A stretch of DNA of 40,422 nt from an uncultured Prevotellaceae bacterium (GCA_902781315.1 CACZIT010000044.1:15705-56126); one strand, 5' to 3'; shown: positions 6,706-15,692, counted from the stretch's first letter. Translations and numbers: made by a program. Notes: generated from the sequence alone by a model not told the origin.

Positions 6706-8652
6706 ATGGCAATCATTGACCGAGAAACTGTTGAAAAGATTAAGGACGCTGCCAACATCGTGGAGGTGGTGTCGGAGTTTGTGACGCTCAGGAAGAGCGG
6801 CGCCAACTATAAAGGATTGTGTCCGTTCCACAACGAACGGACACCGTCGTTCATGGTGTCACCGGCCCGCAACACCTGCCACTGCTTCGGCTGTGGCAAG
6901 GGTGGCCCTCCCGTGAACTTCATTATGGAACACGAGCAGATGACCTATCCCGAGGCGCTGCGCTGGCTGGCCAACAAATACCATATCGAGATTAAGGAGC
7001 GCGAACTGAGCGACGAGGAGAAGCGCGAGCAGAGCGAGAGGGAATCGATGTTCATCGTGAACGAATATGCAATGAAGTACTTCGAGGACACGCTGCACAA
7101 GCACCCCGACGGCGTGGCCATCGGCATGCAGTACTTCCGCCAGCGCGGCATTCGCGACGACATCATCCGCAAGTTCCAGCTGGGCTTCGACCTGAACGAC
7201 CGCTACGCCTTTGCCCGCACGGCGCTGCAGAAGGGTTACAAGGAGGAGTACATCGAGAAGGTGGGCATCTGCTACAAGAACGACCGCGGCGAACTCATTG
7301 ACCGCTATGCCGGTCGCGTCATCTTCCCATGGATAGGCGTAAGCGGCAAGGTGGTGGGCTTCGGTGGCCGCAAGCTGGATGCTGCCACGAAGGGCGTGCA
7401 GCAGAAGTACGTGAACTCGCCCGACTCGGAGATATACCACAAGGACCGCGAGTTGTACGGTCTCTATCAGGCCAAGCGCGCCATCGCCAAGGAGGACTGC
7501 GTGTACATGGTGGAGGGCTACACCGACGTCATCGCCATGCATCAGGCAGGCATCGAGAACGTGGTGGCCAACTCGGGCACAGCGCTCTCCACACACCAGA
7601 TACACATCCTGCACCGCTTCACGTCGAACATCGTACTGCTTTACGACGGCGACGCTGCCGGCATCCACGCTGCCCTGCGCGGCACGGACATGCTGCTCAG
7701 CGAGGGCATGAACCTGAAGGTTCTGTTGCTGCCCGACGGCGACGACCCTGACTCATTTGCCCGCAAGCATACGGCCAGCGACTTCCGCCAGTATCTGGAG
7801 GAACATCAGCGCGACTTCATACAGTTCAAGACCGACCTGCTGCTGAAGAACGAACGCGACCCGCTGAAGCGCAGCCAGGCCATCAACAGTATCGTGGAGA
7901 GTATCTCGATGGTGGTGAACCCCATCCTGCGCGATACCTATCTGCACGATTGCTCGCAGCGCATGGGCATTGCCGAGGGAACGCTCATCAACCAGATGAA
8001 CAAGTTCATTCGCGACAGGAGAGGCAGCGGCCAACAGCAACAGGGCGCAGAGGCGCAGCCTCAGCCAGCACCCGTCAGCCAGCCTGCACCCGTGGAGACG
8101 CCCCGCAGGACACAGGCTGCCTCGCCCGTCGAACAGATGATCGTGCAGCTCGTGGTGCGCCACGGCGAGACGGTGATCTTGGAGAATGTGGAAGACGACG
8201 AGGGCAACCTTTACAACCTGACCATTGCCCAGTTCTTCCACTACAACATGGCTGCCGACGGCCTGCAGTTCAGCAACCCACTCTACAGCCAAGTGCTCAA
8301 GGAAGCCGTTGCCCACAGTGGCGAGCCGGGATTCCGCGCCGAGCCATACTTCATCAACCACGAGGACATCAACATCAGCCGCATGGCCGCCGACATGGCC
8401 GTCGACAAGATTCCACTGGCCGACAGCCAGCAGCCGCGCAACGACGTGGAGACGCTGCGCCAGCGAGCCCAGCATCTGGCGCTAGACCTCCGCATGGACT
8501 TGCTGGAGCGCCGGCTAAAGGACATCCGCCGCGAGATTTCCGCCGTCACGGGCGATGCCAACCGTCTGCAGGAACTCATGAACGAGTTCAAGGACGCGTC
8601 GGAGATGCGTAATGCCCTCGCCCGCAAACTGGGAAGCAACATCATCCTCTAA
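6706..8652 (+). CDS. dnaG: DNA primase
   Basis: DnaG makes the RNA primers for replication. The 648-residue product shows the zinc-binding CHC2 domain (C39, H42, C60, C63 in LCPFHNERTPSF...CHCFGCGKGG). The primase core follows, with the TOPRIM signatures VEGYTDVIAM, LLYDGDAAG and PDGDDPDSF (about residues 265-350). A Gln/Pro-rich linker (about 445-480) leads to the C-terminal helicase-binding part. Length fits the family. The frame stays open 24 codons further upstream, but MAIIDRETVEKIKDAANIVEVV is the usual DnaG beginning and the promoter element at 6689 lies inside the longer version, so 6706 was chosen. Genes for cardiolipin synthase and a PEP-synthase-like protein follow on the same strand. 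Confidence 0.95.
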   Translation: MAIIDRETVEKIKDAANIVEVVSEFVTLRKSGANYKGLCPFHNERTPSFMVSPARNTCHCFGCGKGGPPVNFIMEHEQMTYPEALRWLANKYHIEIKERELSDEEKREQSERESMFIVNEYAMKYFEDTLHKHPDGVAIGMQYFRQRGIRDDIIRKFQLGFDLNDRYAFARTALQKGYKEEYIEKVGICYKNDRGELIDRYAGRVIFPWIGVSGKVVGFGGRKLDAATKGVQQKYVNSPDSEIYHKDRELYGLYQAKRAIAKEDCVYMVEGYTDVIAMHQAGIENVVANSGTALSTHQIHILHRFTSNIVLLYDGDAAGIHAALRGTDMLLSEGMNLKVLLLPDGDDPDSFARKHTASDFRQYLEEHQRDFIQFKTDLLLKNERDPLKRSQAINSIVESISMVVNPILRDTYLHDCSQRMGIAEGTLINQMNKFIRDRRGSGQQQQGAEAQPQPAPVSQPAPVETPRRTQAASPVEQMIVQLVVRHGETVILENVEDDEGNLYNLTIAQFFHYNMAADGLQFSNPLYSQVLKEAVAHSGEPGFRAEPYFINHEDINISRMAADMAVDKIPLADSQQPRNDVETLRQRAQHLALDLRMDLLERRLKDIRREISAVTGDANRLQELMNEFKDASEMRNALARKLGSNIIL

Positions 8653-8655
8653 GCC

Positions 8656-8734
8656 CTCCGCTCGACCCGTAGGGGCGCATTCGCAGCGAAGCGGAGAAAA
8701 AACTCTAAACTCTCAACTCTAAACTCTCAACTAA
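8656..8734. repeat. Structured gap between dnaG and cls
   Basis: CTCCGCT (8656-8662) pairs with AGCGGAG (8690-8696) around a loop that contains CCC-gta-GGGG. Then CTCTAAACTCTCAA occurs twice in tandem (from 8703 and from 8717). The CTCTCAAC part also serves as the spacer in the hairpin array at 33988-34125. Confidence 0.55.
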
Positions 8735-8737
8735 CAA

Positions 8738-10153
8738 TTGAACTACCTGCACTGGATATTCCTCTCTGTCTACGCCCTGCTTGTCGTAGGCACCATGGTC
8801 ACCATCCTGATGGACAACCGTCAGCCCGCAAAGGCCATGGCGTGGATTCTTGTGCTGACGTTCATGCCCGTGGTGGGCCTCATCCTCTACATCTTCTTCG
8901 GCCAAAACACGCGCAAGGAGCGCCTCATCAGCCAGCAGAGCATGGACCAGCTGACAAAGCGGTCGATGCTGGAGTTTGCCGAGCAGAAGGACCTGACGCT
9001 GCCTGATGCCCACAGGACACTCATTCAGCAGTTCATCAACGAGAACTGGGCGCTGCCCTTCAAGGGCAACAACGTAGACATCTACACCGGCGGCCACGAC
9101 TTCTTCCTTGCCCTGCTTGGGGCCATCGGCCGTGCCCGCCACCACATTCATCTGGACACTTACATCATTGAAGACGACCCGCTGGGCCGCCTCGTCAGCG
9201 ATGCCCTCATCGACCGTGCCCGCGAAGGCGTCGAAGTGCGCCTCATCTACGACGACGTGGGCTGCTGGCGCGTGCCTTCGGCATTCTTCGAACGCATGCG
9301 CCAGGCCGGCATCGACGTGCGCGGTTTCATGCCAGTGCATTTCCCTGCCTTCACCAGCAAAATCAACTACCGCAACCACCGCAAACTGTGCGTCGTAGAC
9401 GGCCAGGAGGCTTTCATCGGCGGCATGAACATCGCCATGCGCTACGTGAAGCCCTGGCGCGACACCCACCTGCGCGTGGTGGGAGGCGTGGTGTACGGCG
9501 TGCAGCGCGCCTTCCTGGTAGACTGGTACTTCGTCGACCGCACACTCATCAGCGGACGCAAGTACTACCCCGGCCTGGCCGACAAGTCAGTCACCGCTCC
9601 GGCAAGGCTGGCACAAGTGGTGACGAGCAATCCAACGTCGCCCTGGGCAGACATCATGCAGGGCTACGTGCGCATTCTGCTCGAAGCCCGCGAGTATGTC
9701 TACATGGAAACGCCTTATTTCCTGCCCACCGAACCCATTCTCTTCGCCATGCGCACAGCAGCCCTGGCGGGTGTCGACGTGCGCCTGATGGTGCCGCGCC
9801 ACGTTGACTCGAAGTTGGTGGAATGGGCCTCGCGCTCCTATCTGAGCGAAATTGTCGAGTCGGGTGTGCAGATTCTGCTCTACGAGCCGTGCTTCAACCA
9901 TTCGAAGCTGCTCGTCTGCGACGACTCGCTGGCCACCTGCGGCTCCACCAACATCGACTTCCGCTCGTTTGAGAACAATTTTGAAGCCAACATCTTCTTC
10001 TACGACCGCGACGTGGCCCTGCGCCTGAAGCAAGTGTTCTTGGACGACGAGGCCCACTGCACGCGCGTCGGCGAGCAGGATGCCCACAGCCAACGCCCGT
10101 TCTGGCAGCGCCTGTGGGAGTCGCTCGTGCGGCTGCTCGCCCCCCTACTCTGA
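8738..10153 (+). CDS. cls: Cardiolipin synthase, phospholipase D family
   Basis: The enzyme joins two phosphatidylglycerol molecules into cardiolipin at the inner membrane. The 471-residue product begins with two membrane segments (about 5-25 and 35-55, ending LYIFFGQN). It carries both HKD motifs of the phospholipase D superfamily: H214-x-K216-x4-D221 in NHRKLCVVD followed by GGMNI, and H388-x-K390-x4-D395 in NHSKLLVCDD followed by GSTNIDFRSFE. The start is a TTG at 8738. The first in-frame ATG (8793) would remove most of the first membrane segment, so TTG is preferred. The PEP-synthase-like gene begins 17 bases after the stop, so the two are probably co-transcribed. Confidence 0.92.
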   Translation: MNYLHWIFLSVYALLVVGTMVTILMDNRQPAKAMAWILVLTFMPVVGLILYIFFGQNTRKERLISQQSMDQLTKRSMLEFAEQKDLTLPDAHRTLIQQFINENWALPFKGNNVDIYTGGHDFFLALLGAIGRARHHIHLDTYIIEDDPLGRLVSDALIDRAREGVEVRLIYDDVGCWRVPSAFFERMRQAGIDVRGFMPVHFPAFTSKINYRNHRKLCVVDGQEAFIGGMNIAMRYVKPWRDTHLRVVGGVVYGVQRAFLVDWYFVDRTLISGRKYYPGLADKSVTAPARLAQVVTSNPTSPWADIMQGYVRILLEAREYVYMETPYFLPTEPILFAMRTAALAGVDVRLMVPRHVDSKLVEWASRSYLSEIVESGVQILLYEPCFNHSKLLVCDDSLATCGSTNIDFRSFENNFEANIFFYDRDVALRLKQVFLDDEAHCTRVGEQDAHSQRPFWQRLWESLVRLLAPLL

Positions 10154-10170
10154 CATAACAACGCAGAACA

Positions 10171-13100
10171 ATGGAGAACAACATACCGCAACAATGGAGC
10201 AAGTTTCTGCTCAAGGACGTGACATTCGTCAACCTCATGATGCGCCGCATCTACAACGTGCTCATCGTGGCCAACCCCTACGACGCCTTCATGCTGGAGG
10301 ACGACGGGCGCATTGAAGAGAAAATCTACAACGAATACATGGCGCTCGGACTACGCTATCCGCCGTCGTTCACGCAGGTGTCGACCATCGAGGAAGCCCA
10401 CGATGTGATGCTCACGATGAACATCGACCTGGTCATCACCATGCCCGGCAACGCCGACAACGACGCCTTCTCGGTAGCCCGCCAAATCAAACAAGAGCAG
10501 CCCGACGTACGCTGCGTCGTGCTGACACCCTTCTCCCACGGCATCACGCGCCGCATGCAGGACGAAGACCTCTCGATGTTCGACTACGTGTTCTGCTGGC
10601 TGGGCAACACCAACCTCATCCTCTCCATCATCAAGCTCATCGAAGACCGCATGAATCTGGAGCACGACATCGAGGAGGCCGGCGTGCAGCTCATCCTGCT
10701 GGTGGAGGACAGCATCCGCTTCTACTCCAGCATTCTGCCCAACCTTTACAACTACCTGCTCATTCAGAGCCAGCGCTTCTCGACCGAGGCCCTGAACCCG
10801 CACGCCGCCACGCTGCGCATGAGGGGACGGCCCAAGGTTGTGCTGGCGCGCAGCTACGAGGAGGCATGGGCCATCTACGAGCGGTTCCACGACAACGTGC
10901 TGGGCGTCATCAGCGACGTGCGTTTCCCGATGAAGACCACCGACAGCCCGTCGCGCTCGGGCGAAGGAATGTCGGGCATGGAGAAAGACCCCGAGGCTGG
11001 CCTGAAGCTGCTGCGCGCCATCAGGGCCGACAACGAATTCCTGCCGCTCATCCTGGAGAGTTCGGAGAGCGACAACCGCCAGATGGCCGAAGCCGAGGGC
11101 TTCCATTTTGTCGATAAGAATTCGAAGATGATGAGTCTCGACCTGCGCCACCTGCTGGAGGAGCACATGGGCTTCGGCGACTTCATCTTCCGCAAGCCGC
11201 CCACCTGTCCTGACGGACAGCAACACCTCAAGGTGAAGGGAGAGGAGATAGCACGGGTCAGCAACCTGAAAGAGTTGCAGGACATCATCTTCAAGATTCC
11301 GAACGACTCCATGCTCTACCACATCTCGCGCAACCACATGAGCCGCTGGCTGACAGCACGCGCCATCTTCCCCGTGTCGCAGTTCCTGAAGACGGTGACG
11401 TGGAAGAAACTGCAGGACGTGGATGCCCACCGCCAGATTATCTTCGACGCCATCGTGCAATACCGCCACATGAAGAACCAGGGCGTCGTGGCTGTCTTCG
11501 ACCGCGGACGCTTCGACAAGTATGCCCACTTTGCCCGCATCGGCGATGGCTCACTGGGCGGCAAGGGGCGCGGCCTGGCTTTCCTCGACAGCGTGGTGAA
11601 GCGCCACCCCGACCTCGGACAGTTTGCCGACGTGAGCGTGCAGATACCGAAGACGGTGGTGCTCTGCACCGACATTTTCGACCAGTTCATGGAGCAGAAC
11701 AACCTCTACCCCATCGCTCTGAGCGACGCGCCCGACGAGAAAATCCTGCAGCACTTCCTGCAGGCTCAGTTGCCCGACAATTTCATTCACGACTTCTACG
11801 CCTTCTTCGAGGCCACCCACACGCCCATCGCCGTGCGCTCCAGTTCGCTGCTCGAAGATGCCCACTACCAGCCTTTCGCCGGTGTCTATTCCACCTACAT
11901 GATACCCTGGATCGACGACCGCTTCCAGATGGTGCAGATGCTTGCAGCAGCCATCAAGAGCGTCTATGCATCGGTCTACTACCGCGACTCGAAGGCCTAT
12001 ATGATGGCCACGTCGAACGTCATCGACCAGGAGAAGATGGCCGTCATCCTGCAGGAAGTGGCCGGACAGCAGCACGGCAGCCGCTACTACCCGACGTTCT
12101 CGGGTGTGATGCGGTCGCTCAACTACTACCCCATCGGCGACGAACGGGCCGAGGAGGGCATTGCCCAACTGGCACTCGGACTGGGCAAGTACATCGTTGA
12201 CGGCGGACAAACCCTGCGCGTGTCGCCCTACCACCCCAATCAGGTGCTGCAGACCAGCGACCTCGACATCGCCCTCCGACAGACGCAGACGCGTTTCTAC
12301 GCCCTCGACTGTGCCGACGTGACGCGCGACTTCAAGGTGGACGAGGGATTCAACATCCTAAACCTGCGCGTGAAAGAGGCCGAGCGCGACGGCACGCTGC
12401 GCGGCATCGCCTCCACCTACGACCCCTACGACAACATCATGCGCGAGGGCATCTACGACGGTGGCCGGAAGGTCATCACCTTCGGCGGCGTGTTGCGCCA
12501 GGGCGTCATGCCGCTGCCCGAAATCATGCAGATGGCCATGCGCTATGGTGCCGACGCCATGAAGCGGCCGGTGGAGATTGAGTTTGCCTGCAACCTCGAC
12601 GTTGCCAGCGGCCACCACCAGTTCTACCTGCTGCAGATACGGCCCATAGTCGACGCCATGCAGTCGGTCGACGAAGACCTGGCTGCCATCGACGACAGCC
12701 AATGCCTGCTGCGCACCGACAAGGCACTGGGCCACGGCATCATCGACGACGTCAGCGACGTGGTCTACGTAAAGGCTGGCGACAACTTCAACGGCGCCGA
12801 CAACCCTGCCATCGCCCTCGAACTCGAGCAACTCAACAGCCACTTCGCCAAAGACGGCCGCGGCTACGTGCTCGTGGGGCCAGGCCGGTGGGGCTCAAGC
12901 GACCCCTGGCTGGGCATTCCCGTGAAGTGGCCCCACATCTCCTGCGCGCGCATCATCGTAGAGGTGGGCCTGCCCAACTATCGCATAGACCCCTCGCAGG
13001 GCACCCACTTCTTCCAGAACCTCACCTCGCTGGGCGTGGGCTACTTCACCATTGCCTATGGCGACGAGGCCAGCTTCTTCCGACGCGACATGCTCGACGC

Positions 13101-13215
13101 GCTGCCGGCCCAGACCGAGACCGCCCACCTGCGCCACGTGCAGCTACCCGTCCCGCTGCGCATCCTCATGGACGGCCAGAAGCAAACAGGCGTCGTCGTG
13201 ATCAGCCAACCATAG
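10171..13215 (+). CDS. PEP/pyruvate-binding protein with receiver-like N-terminus
   Basis: The 1014-residue product has a C-terminal half like the ATP-grasp domain of PEP synthase and pyruvate phosphate dikinase: GDGSLGGKGRGLAFL (near 453) and PIAVRSSSLLEDAHYQPFAG (near 551). It lacks the swivelling phosphohistidine domain and the PEP-binding barrel of a full PEP synthase, so it probably does not make PEP alone. A different conserved tail with GPGRWGSSDPWLG (near 903) ends it. The first 340 residues hold receiver-like segments: VLIVANPYDAFMLEDDG (near 29), ILLVEDS (near 175) and GVISDVRFP with a possible phosphoacceptor Asp (near 249). Similar proteins are often annotated in Bacteroidetes simply as PEP synthase. 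A signalling or kinase role is inference. Confidence 0.8.
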   Translation: MENNIPQQWSKFLLKDVTFVNLMMRRIYNVLIVANPYDAFMLEDDGRIEEKIYNEYMALGLRYPPSFTQVSTIEEAHDVMLTMNIDLVITMPGNADNDAFSVARQIKQEQPDVRCVVLTPFSHGITRRMQDEDLSMFDYVFCWLGNTNLILSIIKLIEDRMNLEHDIEEAGVQLILLVEDSIRFYSSILPNLYNYLLIQSQRFSTEALNPHAATLRMRGRPKVVLARSYEEAWAIYERFHDNVLGVISDVRFPMKTTDSPSRSGEGMSGMEKDPEAGLKLLRAIRADNEFLPLILESSESDNRQMAEAEGFHFVDKNSKMMSLDLRHLLEEHMGFGDFIFRKPPTCPDGQQHLKVKGEEIARVSNLKELQDIIFKIPNDSMLYHISRNHMSRWLTARAIFPVSQFLKTVTWKKLQDVDAHRQIIFDAIVQYRHMKNQGVVAVFDRGRFDKYAHFARIGDGSLGGKGRGLAFLDSVVKRHPDLGQFADVSVQIPKTVVLCTDIFDQFMEQNNLYPIALSDAPDEKILQHFLQAQLPDNFIHDFYAFFEATHTPIAVRSSSLLEDAHYQPFAGVYSTYMIPWIDDRFQMVQMLAAAIKSVYASVYYRDSKAYMMATSNVIDQEKMAVILQEVAGQQHGSRYYPTFSGVMRSLNYYPIGDERAEEGIAQLALGLGKYIVDGGQTLRVSPYHPNQVLQTSDLDIALRQTQTRFYALDCADVTRDFKVDEGFNILNLRVKEAERDGTLRGIASTYDPYDNIMREGIYDGGRKVITFGGVLRQGVMPLPEIMQMAMRYGADAMKRPVEIEFACNLDVASGHHQFYLLQIRPIVDAMQSVDEDLAAIDDSQCLLRTDKALGHGIIDDVSDVVYVKAGDNFNGADNPAIALELEQLNSHFAKDGRGYVLVGPGRWGSSDPWLGIPVKWPHISCARIIVEVGLPNYRIDPSQGTHFFQNLTSLGVGYFTIAYGDEASFFRRDMLDALPAQTETAHLRHVQLPVPLRILMDGQKQTGVVVISQP

Positions 13216-13328
13216 GAACAGGCAGCATATTTATATGCAAAATCGTAAGCACACTTGATATAAATCAAGAAAACGGCACAAAATAGCACATTTGTGCATA
13301 AAAATCACGGTGCAATAGGAAAAATCAC

Positions 13329-13336
13329 TACCTTTG
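13329..13336 (+). promoter_or_regulatory. Promoter -7 element of small RNA 1
   Basis: TACCTTTG matches TAnnTTTG and lies a few bases before the conserved small-RNA core. No clear TTTG is present at the usual distance. A GCACA-TT-TGTGC palindrome sits upstream at 13286-13297. Confidence 0.6.
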
Positions 13337-13340
13337 CATC

Positions 13341-13402
13341 GTGTTTTTCATGGTATTAGATTTAAGGTTAAGTAGATTGGGACTCAGCGGAGTCCTTTTT
13401 TT
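13341..13402 (+). ncRNA. Small RNA 1 of a tandem pair
   Basis: The predicted transcript is about 62 nt. It begins with a 31-base core at 13341-13371 (starting GTGTTTTTCATGG, containing TTAGATTTAAGG) that recurs with one change (G to A) at 13605-13635. It ends in an intrinsic terminator: GGACTC (13380-13385), loop AGCG, GAGTCC (13390-13395), then seven T. There is no start codon with a useful frame. The layout of promoter, conserved core and terminator is that of a free-standing RNA. I believe related sequences occur between genes in other Bacteroidales and may belong to a described Rfam motif, but I could not confirm which. Confidence 0.75.
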
Positions 13403-13569
13403 ATGCCCATGCCCCACCCTGCTCTTTCATTTTCTACTTTTATTAATCCAGAAAAGTTCGATTTGAAAGAAAACAAAACGAAAAACTAACAATAATTGTT
13501 TGTAAATGTTAATTCAAAGACTGGTTTTGTAAATAAAATATAAAAACCGATTGATTTTCTCATGATTTC

Positions 13570-13600
13570 TTGCAACGAGTCGCAGAAATTCGTATCTTTG
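13570..13600 (+). promoter_or_regulatory. Promoter of small RNA 2
   Basis: TATCTTTG at 13593-13600 matches TAnnTTTG. CTTG ending at 13572 lies 20 bases upstream as a three-of-four match to TTTG. Confidence 0.6.
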
Positions 13601-13604
13601 CAGT

Positions 13605-13667
13605 GTGTTTTTCATAGTATTAGATTTAAGGTTAACAAGGTAGGGCGCAGCGGCGCCCATTTTTTTT
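13605..13667 (+). ncRNA. Small RNA 2 of a tandem pair
   Basis: The core at 13605-13635 matches small RNA 1 at 30 of 31 positions. The terminator is GGGCGC (13643-13648), loop AGCG, GCGCCC (13653-13658), then A and eight T. The stem differs from that of small RNA 1 by paired changes while the AGCG loop is identical, which supports a real RNA structure. The two units start 264 bases apart. Bases 13403-13569 between them show no gene. Confidence 0.75.
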
Positions 13668-13721
13668 GCTCTGTTTTTCAGGGTGAGCGGAAGGGATTTT
13701 CATGTTGAAAACCGTTCACAT

Positions 13722-13737
13722 GCCCCCCGTTGGGGGC
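13722..13737. repeat. GC-rich hairpin with CGTT loop
   Basis: GCCCCC and GGGGGC pair around CGTT, directly after ACATG. It is the second example of the hairpin type at 42-60 and lies just past the 3' end of the esterase gene. Confidence 0.6.
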
Positions 13738-13756
13738 GAGTTCTCCAACGATTCTC

Positions 13757-15541
13757 CTACTTCAGGTATTCAGCCAGTGGCGACTGCATGATGCGCAGAC
13801 CGCGGGCAACGCTCTGGGCGTTGAGCCGTGCACCAGCCTTCGAGGCGTGGGTGTGGTCTTTCTTGAAATAGAGGTTGCCGCAGCGCTCTTTGATTTTCGC
13901 GATGCGCGCCTTTGCCTTCTCCTTATTCTTGGGCAGGCGCTTCACGGCGAACTCGCGGTCGAGCACATCGGCCGAGAGGTTGTGCAGGTCGAGGAAGGCA
14001 ACGCCCGTCTGCTCCACCACCTCGCGATACCAACGGCCATAGCTGTCGTTGCGACGCTCGATGCGCCCACCGGGCCACTCGTTGCGCGGCGTCAGCGAGA
14101 CAAGAATTGGCGTGGCGCCACGTTCGCGCGTGTCGTCGATCATCTTCTTCAGATACCAGCCGAAGCTATACACTACTTCGTAGCGGCCGTCCTTTTCCAT
14201 CTTGTAGACGTGGCAGGTGTCGGTTGTTGCTGCAATCACGCCGCGCTCCTTCACGTCGGTAATCGGGCAGATGTCGTTGTGGCCAAACTCGATGAGCACG
14301 TAGTCGCCGGGCTGCAACGCGTTGTAGACGTTTTCCCACAGGCCCTCGCGGATGTAGGAGCGCGTGGAGCGTCCGGCACGTGCGGCGTTGACGAGGTTGA
14401 TCTTCGACTCGTCGAACACCTCGCCTGCCAGTGCGGCCCATCCCCACATACCATCATCGTCGTTGTCGGAATTTTTCACCGTCGAGTCGCCGGTGAAGAA
14501 AACCGTAGGCTTGGAAGCCTCCGCATCGCCAGCATCACCTGAATGTCCAGCACCTCTGGAATATTTAGAACTGCCAGGATTTCCAGGCATACCAGCCAGC
14601 ACAGCCTCAGCCACCATCATGGCCTTCAGCGGAGCCAGCGACGGATGCTGACAGGCCATCAGACCCTCGGCTGCCGAACGGGCATTCATCAGCGCGCCAT
14701 AGTGCGACGTGTGGATGTGGTCGCCAAAGAAGTGGTACTGCTCCTTCCAGTGGCTGTAGCTGTCGAGCTTGCGGCCGGAAATCTCGTTCAAGTCCACGTA
14801 GGGCACGTCGAGTTCTTTCGACAACTCGGCCAGCCACTCCGACTGCGGCTTGCGCACGATGTGCCCGTCAGCATCGAAGGCATCGCGCGGCGTGAGCGAC
14901 ATCAGGATGGGATGTGCCCCCTTGGCACGTATCTCGCTGACGTAGCGGCGCATGTAGTTGCCGTAGCTGTAGACGGTGTCCTGCCGCTGCGTGCGCTGAT
15001 TGAAGCCGACGACCATCGTGTCGGGGTCAACGCCGGGAATGACGGCACGCGCCCGCTTTTGGTCGAAAAACTCGCCGCCGTCGTTGTGGCCAATGGAGAC
15101 CAGCACCCAGTCGCCTGCCTTGAGCGAGTCGCGCACAGCAGGCCACAGGTCGGTGTAGAACGTGCGCGTGGACATTCCGCCCAGCGCCTGATTTTCAACC
15201 GATATTTTCCTTCCGTCGAAGAACTGCGAGGCATAGAATCCCCAGCCCCACTGGCCGTTGGAGCCGTCGCCGCGCGTGCCGTTGCGCATGGTGGAATTGC
15301 CGATGAGGAACAGCACGGGGTTCGTGCCCTGACGCGTGGTGCCCGGTGCCGGGCGCGACATCAGTGCCTTCGCAATGGAGTCGGGTGTGTGGTCGATGGC
15401 AGTGGGCAGTGCGTCGCCCACGCCCGTGGGCTGAGCGGTCGGTGCCGTAGGGTCTGGCAGGTCGTCGAACCCCGTCTGGGCCACCATCGAAACAGGCAGC
15501 AAAGCCGCTGCCAGAAGCACTTTTCGAAGTATTGAGAACAT
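13757..15541 (-). CDS. Secreted double SGNH esterase, CE12-like
   Basis: The 594-residue product has a signal peptide (residues 1 to about 21, ending MVAQ) and two SGNH/GDSL hydrolase domains in tandem. Domain one has the nucleophile block IGNSTMRNG (Ser near 83), SIGHNDGGE and GDHIHTS. Domain two has TGDSTVKNS (Ser near 352), EFGHNDI and DHTHAS. Both sets of Ser, Asn and Asp/His residues look intact. This pattern is typical of rhamnogalacturonan acetylesterases (CE12), which remove acetyl groups from pectin. The substrate is inferred from the family. A Pro/Thr/Ala-rich linker lies at 25-75. The gene lies downstream of ddh, separated by a 22-base-step repeat element; no promoter of its own was found. 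Confidence 0.88.
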   Translation of the reverse strand: MFSILRKVLLAAALLPVSMVAQTGFDDLPDPTAPTAQPTGVGDALPTAIDHTPDSIAKALMSRPAPGTTRQGTNPVLFLIGNSTMRNGTRGDGSNGQWGWGFYASQFFDGRKISVENQALGGMSTRTFYTDLWPAVRDSLKAGDWVLVSIGHNDGGEFFDQKRARAVIPGVDPDTMVVGFNQRTQRQDTVYSYGNYMRRYVSEIRAKGAHPILMSLTPRDAFDADGHIVRKPQSEWLAELSKELDVPYVDLNEISGRKLDSYSHWKEQYHFFGDHIHTSHYGALMNARSAAEGLMACQHPSLAPLKAMMVAEAVLAGMPGNPGSSKYSRGAGHSGDAGDAEASKPTVFFTGDSTVKNSDNDDDGMWGWAALAGEVFDESKINLVNAARAGRSTRSYIREGLWENVYNALQPGDYVLIEFGHNDICPITDVKERGVIAATTDTCHVYKMEKDGRYEVVYSFGWYLKKMIDDTRERGATPILVSLTPRNEWPGGRIERRNDSYGRWYREVVEQTGVAFLDLHNLSADVLDREFAVKRLPKNKEKAKARIAKIKERCGNLYFKKDHTHASKAGARLNAQSVARGLRIMQSPLAEYLK

Positions 15542-15561
15542 CGTTTTCTTGATCAGTTAAA

Positions 15562-15692
15562 CATTACCAGATTGAATACCAGCGCGTGGTAATACTTTTA
15601 CCAAGCGCTGGTAAAGACTTTACCACGTGCTGGTAAAGCGTTTACCACGCCGTAGTAAAGAGATTACCACACGCTGGTACATAAAACGGGAC
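15562..15692. repeat. Intergenic 131-bp element, copy A: ACCA-N5-TGGT every 22 bases
   Basis: Five palindromic units start at 15578 and follow in exact 22-base steps. All begin ACCA and four of five continue N5-TGGTA (the fourth has TAGTA). The element begins CATTACCAGATTGAAT and ends TGGTACAT...CGGGAC. The same beginning, register and end occur at 23148-23277. The five central bases and the spacers vary. Here it lies between the ddh stop and the esterase start. Confidence 0.85.

Noticed and set aside
13216-13756. tRNA or rRNA in the long gap before the esterase
   Set aside because: No cloverleaf or rRNA sequence was seen; the two promoter-core-terminator units explain the conserved parts.
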